Source: Chitinophagaceae bacterium (GTDB lineage Bacteria > Bacteroidota > Bacteroidia > Chitinophagales > Chitinophagaceae). From it: a stretch of 11,615 bases of DNA. The stretch is from NCBI GenBank assembly GCA_947378615.1, contig CANCKV010000041.1, forward strand, positions 1-11,615, read 5' to 3'. Of the stretch, positions 1 to 7,177 are shown piece after piece. The notes beneath the pieces are model-generated. The model was not told where the DNA came from and searched no databases. It saw nothing but the letters and a program-made list of their open reading frames with translations. A program made the translations under genes and the position numbers. Positions within the stretch are counted from its first letter, which is position 1, and each line of letters begins with the position of its first letter.

Positions 1-1
1 A

Positions 2-2902
2 TTTGATGATTTATATGTTCAATCAAAAACAGAATTAGATAGAAGTTTTATCAATCCCATATTTAATGAGATTGTAAAACAAGGGAATACTTTTAAAAAC
101 CAAATATTACCTACAGGAAAATATTATGGCAATATTGAAAGAAGACAAGGATTAAATGAAATTGATGGTAAACCAAACGCACAAAGCAACATCCTTGATA
201 TAATGATGGAGACGGGTACAGGTAAAACCTATACTTATGCAAAAACTATTTTTGAACTAAATAAACTATACGGAATATTTAAGTTTATAGTAGTGGTGCC
301 AACTCTATCTATCAAAGCGGGTACAATAGATTTTCTTAAATCGGAGAGCAGTCGAGAACATTTCAAGGAACAATATGGCAAATCACTTCATTTGCATATT
401 GTAGAGAGCCAAAAGAATAACAAAGGCAAGAAGTCATATATTCCACCTGCGGTTATCAGCTTTGTGAATGCTGGAAACTTTGAGAAAAACAGTATTCAGG
501 TTTTGATTATTAATGCTGGAATGATTAATTCCGAGACAATGCAAAAGAGTTTTGACAAAGGGCTTTTTGATAAATATACGGTACCCTTTAATGCAATTGG
601 AGCTACAAAACCTTTTGTAATTATTGATGAACCTCACAAGTTTGGACAAGGAAGTAAGGCATGGGAAAACATCAAAAAAATGAATCCCCAATTCATTTTG
701 CGTTATGGAGCTACCTTTCCCAATAAGGAAGTAGAACAGAAAAACGAATTTACTGGTAAAAAGGAAAAAGTTGAAGTAAAGGATTATAACAATTTAATTT
801 ATACACTTACAGCCGTTAACGCATTCAACAATAATTTGGTTAAAGGAGTGATTGGTCATATTACAGAATTTGAAAGTGGTAAGAATGCAGTCGTAAAATT
901 AATTGATTCGGATGGAACAGAAGCAAGTTTTGAGTTGATTGAAAACAATAAGAAAACAACCGTCACTGTTTCCAAGAAAGAAAGTCTAAAAAAGGTACAT
1001 TCTGAAATGACCGACCTTACTATTGAAAACCTGAATAAGAGTGCTGTCATTCTATCAAATGGTTTGGAAATGAAAAAGGGAGATAAAATAAATCCTTATT
1101 CATACTCCGAAAAGTTGCAGGAAATAATGATTCAGAAAGCAATCAAGCATCATTTTGAATTGGAAAGACAATTGCTGACAAGAGATATTAAAATAAAACC
1201 ACTAACACTTTTCTTTATTGACAACATAGACGAATACCGAAATAAAGAGGGTTATATCCGCAAAACCGTAGAACAATACATAGAGATAGAGATTAAAGAA
1301 TTACTTAAAACAGAAAGCGATAGCTTTTATACTGCTTATCTTGAAAAAACATTATTAGACATATCATTAACTCATGCAGGCTATTTTTCTAAAGACAATA
1401 CTGAAAAAGACGAAGCTATTGAAAAGGAGATAAATGAAATTTTGCATGATAAACAAGCCATGCTTGACTTGGAAAATCCAAGGCGTTTTATATTCTCTAA
1501 ATGGACATTGCGTGAAGGATGGGACAACCCAAACGTTTTTCAAATTTGTAAACTACGCAGTAGTGGGAGTGAAATATCAAAATTACAAGAAGTAGGTCGA
1601 GGATTACGTTTGCCTGTGAATGAATATGGCAATCGGGTAAAGGATGAGCAATTTTATTTGAATTATTTTGTTGACTTTACAGAGAGTGATTTTGTTGATA
1701 AGCTAGTGAATGAAATTAATCAGAAATCAGGAACATTTTCTATTGAAGAAACGCCTGAAAAGCTTTCTGAAAATATGATTAAGAAAATATGTGAAGAATA
1801 TCGTATCGATGAAGATGATTTAATTGATGAACTTGTAGAGAAAAAAGCAATCAGGGCATCGCATAAATTTTTAGAAGGAGGTTTTGACATCATAAAACAA
1901 AACTATCCTAGAATTTTTGAAGGTGTTAATTCTAATAAGGTACGTAAGGCAACAGACCCTAAAAAGAAAGTCGTTGTAAGAACAGAAAAATATCAAGAAC
2001 TAAAAGATTTGTGGGAAAAGCTGAACGAAAAAGTTGTACTAGAATATAAGTTTGAAAAAGAATCAGGATTCAAGAAACTATTTACTAACTTTTTAACCTC
2101 ACAATCTGAGAATTTTGCAATAGATGGTATCAATGAAAAAATATCTAAAATTGAATTTCAAGACAATAAAGCATTTGTGAATGAACCAGAGTCGATTTAT
2201 AGTAAGAAGACAACAACTATTTCCACAATAAAGTATAGTGATTTTTTGAAAGAGCTTTCAAAAATCTTGAATTTAAATATGCATACACTTCATGATTCAA
2301 TCATTGATTCTGGAATAGACATCAACTCACATCTAAATAAGACAACAATTCGTATCATCAAACAGAACTTTGATAGTTATTTAATGGCTAATGCAATTGA
2401 CCAATTCAGCATTGAGTATAAAAAGGTTTCCAATAGCATTCATCCTACTAAATTAACAGATGAGTACGGACAAGTTGCGACAGAAATAGCAGCCTCTGAT
2501 GTTGGCATTCTATTTTCAGAGGAAAAGGTTGCAAAAACTTATTTCTTTGATGAGTTATATTATGATTCAGATTTAGAAAAAGCAAATATTAAAACCGAAA
2601 TAAAGGAAGTGATTGTGTTTACAAAGATTCCAAAGAACTCTATTAAGATTCCAGTTGCAGGTGGGAAAAGCTATTCACCCGACTTTGCTTATGTGGTGAA
2701 ATTCAATGACAATGAACAGAAATTACACTTCATTGTAGAATCAAAAAATGTGAATAGTTCTGAAGGGTTGAGAGACGAAGAGAAGTATAAAATAAAACAT
2801 GCTGAAAAATTCTTTGGAGGTGCTGTTAAGATTGAGTTTAGGACACAATTCAGTAACAATAAAATAGTTGATTTGATAAAGGAGATTGTAAGAGAAGAAT
2901 AA
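2..2902 (+). CDS. res: Type III restriction enzyme, Res (helicase/nuclease) subunit, 5' end cut by window edge
   Basis: ATP-dependent translocase and endonuclease subunit of a type III restriction-modification complex; it works with a Mod methyltransferase that supplies site recognition. The frame is open from base 2, giving 966 visible residues. The ATG at 203 lies inside the conserved DIMMETGTGKT Walker A motif, so it is not the real start; perhaps a few tens of residues are missing. Motifs seen (numbered from the first visible codon): Walker A GTGKT at 72-76, Walker B DEPH at 209-212 (the type III form of DEAD), RYGATF at 234-239 (motif III), REGWDNPNVF from 504 (motif V), and EVGRGLRLP from 530 (motif VI). 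The C-terminal nuclease shows SPDFAYVV (P893, D894) and ESK (E913-K915), a PD-ExK core. All key residues are intact, so the protein is probably functional if mod is present upstream. Family assignment is very sure; specificity cannot be read from Res. Confidence 0.96.
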   Translation, partial: FDDLYVQSKTELDRSFINPIFNEIVKQGNTFKNQILPTGKYYGNIERRQGLNEIDGKPNAQSNILDIMMETGTGKTYTYAKTIFELNKLYGIFKFIVVVPTLSIKAGTIDFLKSESSREHFKEQYGKSLHLHIVESQKNNKGKKSYIPPAVISFVNAGNFEKNSIQVLIINAGMINSETMQKSFDKGLFDKYTVPFNAIGATKPFVIIDEPHKFGQGSKAWENIKKMNPQFILRYGATFPNKEVEQKNEFTGKKEKVEVKDYNNLIYTLTAVNAFNNNLVKGVIGHITEFESGKNAVVKLIDSDGTEASFELIENNKKTTVTVSKKESLKKVHSEMTDLTIENLNKSAVILSNGLEMKKGDKINPYSYSEKLQEIMIQKAIKHHFELERQLLTRDIKIKPLTLFFIDNIDEYRNKEGYIRKTVEQYIEIEIKELLKTESDSFYTAYLEKTLLDISLTHAGYFSKDNTEKDEAIEKEINEILHDKQAMLDLENPRRFIFSKWTLREGWDNPNVFQICKLRSSGSEISKLQEVGRGLRLPVNEYGNRVKDEQFYLNYFVDFTESDFVDKLVNEINQKSGTFSIEETPEKLSENMIKKICEEYRIDEDDLIDELVEKKAIRASHKFLEGGFDIIKQNYPRIFEGVNSNKVRKATDPKKKVVVRTEKYQELKDLWEKLNEKVVLEYKFEKESGFKKLFTNFLTSQSENFAIDGINEKISKIEFQDNKAFVNEPESIYSKKTTTISTIKYSDFLKELSKILNLNMHTLHDSIIDSGIDINSHLNKTTIRIIKQNFDSYLMANAIDQFSIEYKKVSNSIHPTKLTDEYGQVATEIAASDVGILFSEEKVAKTYFFDELYYDSDLEKANIKTEIKEVIVFTKIPKNSIKIPVAGGKSYSPDFAYVVKFNDNEQKLHFIVESKNVNSSEGLRDEEKYKIKHAEKFFGGAVKIEFRTQFSNNKIVDLIKEIVREE

Positions 2903-3319
2903 TTACCGAAAGTTATGTTGTTTGATTAAAAATAAAAGGGTTACATATTTTGATATTGCAACTTGTACATAAATGTTTTAAACTGTTAGATACACTCCAA
3001 ACATATAGGCACATGTTTATGATTTCTGCTATAGTCTTTTCGTTTCGAAACTAGTTAAAATTAGAGATTAAATAATAGATTTTTTTCTTTAAATACAAGG
3101 ATTCCTGAAAATTGAAATATTAAGCCTTCATCATTTATTTATATTACATTGAGAATAAATATGTCGAACATACACACTTAATGTACTTTTTGGTTAATAT
3201 TGTTACTCCCCATATTTAATACAAAATGTAGGAATAGAAGAAGCTAACAAAAAGAAGTCTGTTTATTCTACTCACCAAAACCAATTGAATACCCATTGAT
3301 TTTGGATTTTTAAAAGTGA
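2903..3319. other. AT-rich intergenic stretch after res, no gene seen
   Basis: About 420 bp of AT-rich sequence with frequent stops in all frames. I see no credible ORF, RNA gene or obvious hairpin-plus-T-tract terminator immediately after res. The only small structure is a perfect 10-bp palindrome, GTTTCGAAAC, at 3042-3051, too short to interpret alone. With the broken gene pieces just downstream, this is probably decayed accessory DNA. Confidence 0.6.
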
Positions 3320-3349
3320 ACTTCCCGAAAGTTGAAACTTTCAGGAAGT
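3320..3349 (-). terminator. Strong imperfect hairpin, probable terminator of the decayed minus-strand gene
   Basis: Arms at 3320-3332 and 3337-3349 pair over 13 positions with one C/A mismatch (3326/3343), closing a TGAA-type tetraloop. The hairpin begins 20 bp beyond the minus-strand stop codon at 3369-3371, where a terminator for that gene would sit. Read on the minus strand it is followed by a short T-rich run (CACTTTTA). The U-tract is weak, so it could also be an mRNA 3'-end stabiliser. It may terminate in either direction. Confidence 0.55.
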
Positions 3350-3368
3350 AGAATGTTTCTGATTGTTT

Positions 3369-3518
3369 TTAATCGACTATTAAAGTCTCAGTAGCAATAA
3401 TAGTTTTTTTATTTGAAATTACCACACGATAACTACCTTTTATTAAATTATTTTTTGGAAATCTATAGACGGCATTTCCTCCTTCAGTGTTGTAAATGCC
3501 ATCACAAAGCAAATGACA
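3369..3518 (-). pseudogene. C-terminal remnant of a probable type IX secretion cargo protein (type A-like sorting tail)
   Basis: On the minus strand, about 49 codons run to a TAA at 3369-3371 and end in KGSYRVVISNKKTIIA followed by TETLIVD. The pattern 'hydrophobic-KG-x-Y-x-V-x-I ... I-A-T ... L-I-V' at the very C-terminus is what T9SS type A sorting domains look like; these direct export across the outer membrane and are then removed. An upstream in-frame stop at 3519-3521 and no start codon leave only the tail, so the gene is broken. The upstream part of this reading overlaps the transposase fragment on the other strand, so the true homology border probably lies near 3490-3500. The assignment rests on pattern only and the piece is short; a chance ORF cannot be excluded. 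Confidence 0.45.
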
Positions 3519-3668
3519 TCACCTATCAATACCGATTATATCGAAGCCGATACTATCATAGCCTTTTTATATCTACTTAAACAGAATTATTGGAACAAGC
3601 CAATTATCAGTGTATTTGACAATGACAGCTATCTGCATTGTAAGGGTCTAAAACTTCTGGTAGAATAA
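3495..3668 (+). pseudogene. Internal fragment of an IS630-family-like transposase, decayed
   Basis: The frame beginning NAITKQM reads for 57 codons to a TAA at 3666-3668. The blocks NAITKQM..P..TDYIEADTII, then NKPIISVFDND, then SYLHCKGL resemble the central catalytic part of IS630/Tc1-like transposases of Bacteroidota, where the usual text is close to 'NA(I/V)TKE...NDTYI...KPI.(I/L)VLDNARYQ.CK'. The D of VFDND (codon at 3618-3620) would be the second catalytic aspartate. The neighbouring ARYQ block is altered to DSYL, and the N-terminal helix-turn-helix, first Asp, and the C-terminal PPYSP...E region are absent. No terminal inverted repeats were recognised. This is a dead relic with no element boundaries. 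Confidence 0.6.
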
Positions 3669-3839
3669 TTATAGAAAGAATTATTATTACTGCATCCAGA
3701 AAAAGCTAGTATTTTTCACAAAAGATTTATTGTTTCTTCCACAACAATTTTCATTTAATATTGTAACATCTGTATAACAAATTAATTCTCATGGTGGCTT
3801 TACTTTCGCCTCCAATAATACAATTCAGAAATAGCTTTT

Positions 3840-6176
3840 ATGCAATATAGAAATACCCTTTATTTAATTTTATTTTTTATCATTCCCTTACTCTCTTTTT
3901 CCCAACAAACTAAGAACAGATTTTCTGTTAACGGTTCTGTTAGAGATAAGGCCACAGGTGAAACCCTGATTGGTGCCAACTTACTATTTATAGGACAAGG
4001 AGGACTTGGTACAATCAGTAATTCTTATGGCTTTTATTCTGTAAGTGCGGCTTCAGGAAATTACAAATTAGTAATTAGTTTTACGGGTTACAACTCCGAC
4101 ACAATTGATATTATCCTAAATAAAAATATTGTCAAGGACATCATACTTGAAAAATCAAGTGTTCTTCTTCAGGCAGTTACTGTGACAAGTCGTAGGAGGA
4201 GTGATAATATTTCCCGTCCTTTAATGGGTGTTGAAAAGATGTCGATTGATGAAATGAAAAATGTACCTGTTCTTTTTGGAGAAAAAGATATTCTGAAAAC
4301 AATTCAATTGCTTCCTGGTATCAAGAGTGCAGGCGACGGGAATAGTGGTTTCTATGTTAGAGGAGGTTCTGCAGATCAAAATCTTATTTTACTTGACGAA
4401 GCTGTGGTTTATAATCCATCACATTTATTAGGCTTCTTTTCGACTTTTAATTCTGATGCAATCAAGGATGTGACTGTTTATAAAGGGGGGATGCCCTCAG
4501 ATTATGGTGGTCGCTTGTCGTCTGTAATAGACATAAAAATGAACGATGGGAATAACCAAAAATATGATGTAAGTGGAGGCATAGGTTTGATTTCTTCTCG
4601 TTTAAATGTGGAGGGACCATTAGTGAAAGATAAAGGGTCATTTACCATCAGCGCTAGAAGAACTTATGCTGATATGTTCTTGAAATTATCACACGATACT
4701 TCGCTCAACAAAAACACTCTTTATTTTTATGATTTGAATGCAAAGGCCAATTATAAACTAAGCAAAAAAGATCATCTCTATCTATCTGCTTATACAGGAA
4801 GAGACAATTTTGGCTTTGGCAGCACTTTTGGACTTGACTACGGAAATCTTACTGGTACTTTACGCTTGAATCACGTATTTAACAATCGTTTATTTTCGAA
4901 TACGTCTCTAATATATTCTAACTATAGCTACAATATTAAAATTAATGCAGGTTCAAATAATATTTTGATTACTTCTAAAATAAGAGATTTGAACCTAAAA
5001 GAAGATTTTCAATACTTCATTAACTCTTCTAATAGATTAAATTTTGGCATAGATATCATCAATCACAGTATCGTTCCTGGTTCAATTACCGCTTCTGCAA
5101 ATTCTAGTTTCAATAATATTATTCTACAAACTCGAAAGAGTATGGAGAGTGCTGCTTATATCTCTCATGAATGGAATGCAAACAATCATATCAACATTAC
5201 TTACGGGTTACGTTTTTCTTCATTTAGTGCATTAGGAGGTGGAACTTTTTATACTTATAATCCCGATGGAACTACAAAAGATAGTACGACTTATGGAAAT
5301 AATCAAATAGTAAAGGCATATAATTATTTAGAACCAAGGTTCGCTTCAAGTTACAAACTGAACGATAATCAATCATTCAAACTTTCTTACACTAGAAACA
5401 TTCAGAATTTACACTTATTGTCGAATTCTACAGGTTCAAGTCCTACCGACTTATGGGTTGGGAGTAGTAATAATGTGAAGCCTGAAATAGCAGATCAAGT
5501 GGCTATAGGATACTACCAAAATTTCAAAAAGAATCTATATGAATTTTCTGTAGAGACCTATTATAAAGAAATGCAGAACCAAATAGATTATAAGAATGGG
5601 GCACAATTGAATGCAAATGCTAATGTAGAATCGGAATTACTTTTTGGAAAAGGAAGGGCTTATGGTCTAGAATTATTTTTAAAGAAGAAATATGGCAAGT
5701 TCAATGGATGGATTGGTTATACTTTATCAAAAACTGAAAGGAAAATTAATGGTATAAATAATTTCAATTGGTATAATGCGACTCAAGATAGAACTCATGA
5801 AATCTCAATCGTTGGAATTTATAAGTTGAATGACAAATGGACACTTTCTGCGACTTATGTTTATTATACAGGCAATGCAGTTACATTTCCAAGTGGTAAA
5901 TATAACATTAGCGGGCAGACTTATTTCTATTACACAGAAAGGAATGGTTATCGAATGCCGTCCTATAAACGTCTTGATTTAGGGGCAACATTACAAGGGA
6001 AAAAGACTAAAAAGTATGATAGTAATTGGAACTTTTCTATCTACAATGCACTTAATAGAGCCAATGCTTACAGTATTGATTTTGAAACCGATCCAAATAA
6101 TCCAGCTAAGACTCAGGCTGTTCAAACAACTTTATTCAAATTAATCCCATCAGTTACTTACAACTTTAAATTCTAA
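3840..6176 (+). CDS. TonB-dependent outer-membrane receptor with N-terminal carboxypeptidase-regulatory-like domain
   Basis: A 778-residue outer-membrane receptor that would import a ligand using energy from TonB-ExbBD. Residues 1-21 form a signal peptide (hydrophobic LILFFIIPLLSF, likely cleaved before QQ at 22-23). Residues about 27-110 are a carboxypeptidase-regulatory-like beta domain (VNGSVRDKATGETLIGANL...GFYSVSAASGNY), the N-terminal extension common in Bacteroidota receptors. The plug follows at about 120-235 with the recognisable blocks LKTIQLLPGIKSAGDGNSG, FYVRGGSADQNLILLDEA, and VYKGGMPSDYGGRLSSVIDI. The rest is a beta-barrel ending in a terminal phenylalanine (YNFKF), the usual outer-membrane insertion signal. 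The gene lies 3 bp upstream of a DUF4249 lipoprotein gene, so the two are almost certainly co-transcribed. It is not a classical SusC, as no SusD follows. The substrate is unknown. A possible -7 element (TACTTTCG at 3801-3808) lies 32 bp upstream of the ATG, but no matching -33 element was found. Confidence 0.93.
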   Translation: MQYRNTLYLILFFIIPLLSFSQQTKNRFSVNGSVRDKATGETLIGANLLFIGQGGLGTISNSYGFYSVSAASGNYKLVISFTGYNSDTIDIILNKNIVKDIILEKSSVLLQAVTVTSRRRSDNISRPLMGVEKMSIDEMKNVPVLFGEKDILKTIQLLPGIKSAGDGNSGFYVRGGSADQNLILLDEAVVYNPSHLLGFFSTFNSDAIKDVTVYKGGMPSDYGGRLSSVIDIKMNDGNNQKYDVSGGIGLISSRLNVEGPLVKDKGSFTISARRTYADMFLKLSHDTSLNKNTLYFYDLNAKANYKLSKKDHLYLSAYTGRDNFGFGSTFGLDYGNLTGTLRLNHVFNNRLFSNTSLIYSNYSYNIKINAGSNNILITSKIRDLNLKEDFQYFINSSNRLNFGIDIINHSIVPGSITASANSSFNNIILQTRKSMESAAYISHEWNANNHINITYGLRFSSFSALGGGTFYTYNPDGTTKDSTTYGNNQIVKAYNYLEPRFASSYKLNDNQSFKLSYTRNIQNLHLLSNSTGSSPTDLWVGSSNNVKPEIADQVAIGYYQNFKKNLYEFSVETYYKEMQNQIDYKNGAQLNANANVESELLFGKGRAYGLELFLKKKYGKFNGWIGYTLSKTERKINGINNFNWYNATQDRTHEISIVGIYKLNDKWTLSATYVYYTGNAVTFPSGKYNISGQTYFYYTERNGYRMPSYKRLDLGATLQGKKTKKYDSNWNFSIYNALNRANAYSIDFETDPNNPAKTQAVQTTLFKLIPSVTYNFKF

Positions 6177-6179
6177 AAA

Positions 6180-6977
6180 ATGAAATTGAGATATCAACTA
6201 AAATATTTAATTCTAGTCCCCACAATTGGCATTTGTGCCTGTAAAAAAGTAATAAATGTTAATTTGAATAATGCATCCCCTGCAATAGTTATTGAAGGTA
6301 ATATCAGTAATGAGGCAGGGCCTTATCAGGTAAAACTGACTTCTAGTATCAGTTATACCAATGATAATATTTATCCTGGAGTAACTGGTGCAATTGTTTC
6401 GATTAAAGATGACAGTACGGGTATTACCGATATCCTGACTGAGAATTATAATGGTAACTATCTAACTAACAAAACAATTGGGGCAGTAGGTCATACTTAT
6501 CATTTATATGTGAAAAGTAACGGGAAAGAATATACAGCTACTTCCACAATGCCACAACAAGTAATGTTGGATTCCATAACATTTCTTACAAATTCAGGAT
6601 TTGGAGAAATAAATGTTAGTCCTCAGCCAAATTTTCAGGATCCAGGTGGCGTTTATAATGCGTATGAATTTTTAGAGACCTATCATGGAGTTCCTTCTAA
6701 ACGAATTTTTGTTCTAAATGACGAATTTTCTGATGGTAGATATGTAGTCCGTCCGTTGAGAAATGACAGTACTTATATACAAAGTGGGGATGAAGTTCAA
6801 TTGGAAATGAGGTGTATTGATAAAAACATATTCAATTACTTAAAGGAATTAAGTAGGCAAGACCCTACAAATGGACAGCCCACTTCACCTGCAAATCCAA
6901 TAAGTAATATTAATAATGGAGCATTAGGATATTTCAGTGCACACACAACACAGAAAAAGAAAGCAATTTATCATTAG
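6180..6977 (+). CDS. DUF4249 family lipoprotein, partner of the TonB-dependent receptor
   Basis: A 265-residue lipoprotein of the DUF4249 family, which is found in Bacteroidota mainly next to TonB-dependent receptors and has no firmly assigned biochemical role. The N-terminus (KYLILVPTIGICACKK) is a lipoprotein signal peptide with probable lipidated Cys21 after I-C-A. The body starts with VINVNLNNASPAIVIEGNIS, an opening typical of the family, followed by beta-rich sequence with Ig-like spacing (IYPGVTGAIVSIKDDSTG, then YHLYVKSNGKEYTATSTMP). It ends in LGYFSAH near the C-terminus, also characteristic, so the protein appears complete. It begins 3 bp after the receptor stop, so translation is probably coupled. 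By analogy with SusCD it may be a surface-exposed ligand-capture or lid protein for the barrel; that is inference. The stop is 13 bp before the heptad repeat array. Confidence 0.88.
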   Translation: MKLRYQLKYLILVPTIGICACKKVINVNLNNASPAIVIEGNISNEAGPYQVKLTSSISYTNDNIYPGVTGAIVSIKDDSTGITDILTENYNGNYLTNKTIGAVGHTYHLYVKSNGKEYTATSTMPQQVMLDSITFLTNSGFGEINVSPQPNFQDPGGVYNAYEFLETYHGVPSKRIFVLNDEFSDGRYVVRPLRNDSTYIQSGDEVQLEMRCIDKNIFNYLKELSRQDPTNGQPTSPANPISNINNGALGYFSAHTTQKKKAIYH

Positions 6978-6990
6978 TTTTTGGAGTTCA

Positions 6991-7032
6991 GTGGTTAGTT
7001 ATTAGTTGTTAGTGGTTAGTTATTAGGTGTTA
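6991..7032 (+). repeat. Left heptanucleotide array (G-rich strand on +), six units
   Basis: Six consecutive 7-bp units, each ending in TTA: GTGGTTA (6991 and 7012), GTTATTA (6998 and 7019), GTTGTTA (7005) and GGTGTTA (7026). The block AGTGGTTAGTTATTAG occurs twice, at 6990-7005 and 7011-7026, offset by three units (21 bp). GTGGTTA is the reverse complement of the TAACCAC unit in the right-hand array. The array begins 13 bp after the stop of the DUF4249 gene. Confidence 0.9.
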
Positions 7033-7130
7033 ATTGTAATAAGTAACAACTAAACTTCTTTATCTCAATTAAAGTCTATTTCCACAAACCACAAACCATT
7101 AACCACTAACACCTAATAACTAACCACTAA
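7009..7130. terminator. Long inverted repeat between convergent genes, probable bidirectional terminator
   Basis: Positions 7009-7032 and 7107-7130 are perfect reverse complements over 24 bp, separated by 74 bp. In RNA the stem can extend outward in heptad steps: the next units (7005 side and 7128 side) pair fully with two G-U wobbles, and further units pair with two mismatches each. Because the arms are repetitive, several alternative registers are possible. It lies between the stop of the DUF4249 gene (+) and the stop of the nucleoside transporter (-), so either transcript would carry the structure at its 3' end. There is no long U-tract, so protection of the 3' end or blocking of read-through is as likely as intrinsic termination. 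Confidence 0.55.
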
Positions 7131-7176
7131 TAATTAACCACTAACACCTAACCACTAACATTTAACCACTAAAAAG
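7079..7176 (-). repeat. Right heptanucleotide array (consensus TAACCAC on +), about 14 units
   Basis: A run of 7-bp units in constant phase. Exact TAACCAC occurs at 7100, 7121, 7135, 7149 and 7163. Variants are TAACACC (7107, 7142), TAATAAC (7114), TAATAAT (7128), TAACATT (7156), and more degenerate AAACCAC or AAACCAT units at 7086 and 7093. The 18-bp block TTAACCACTAACACCTAA appears at 7099-7116 and 7134-7151, 35 bp (five units) apart. The array stops within a few bases of the transporter stop codon at 7178-7180. It is the inverted counterpart of the left array; together they take up most of the gap between two convergent genes. Confidence 0.9.
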
Positions 7177-7177
7177 A

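Noticed and set aside
3042..3051. GTTTCGAAAC palindrome as a regulatory site
   Set aside because: Only 10 bp, isolated, and not close to any gene start.
3801..3808. TACTTTCG as a Bacteroidota -7 promoter element for the TonB receptor gene
   Set aside because: It matches most of TAnnTTTG and is well placed 32 bp before the ATG, but no TTG-type -33 element lies at the right spacing.
6180..6977. Truncation of the DUF4249 protein by the repeat array
   Set aside because: The C-terminus contains the LGYFSAH block typical near the end of the family, so the protein looks complete despite the stop lying 13 bp from the array.
7079..7176. Possible CRISPR array
   Set aside because: The repeated unit is 7 bp with no unique spacers of about 30 bp, and the units are contiguous and degenerate; it is a short tandem repeat.
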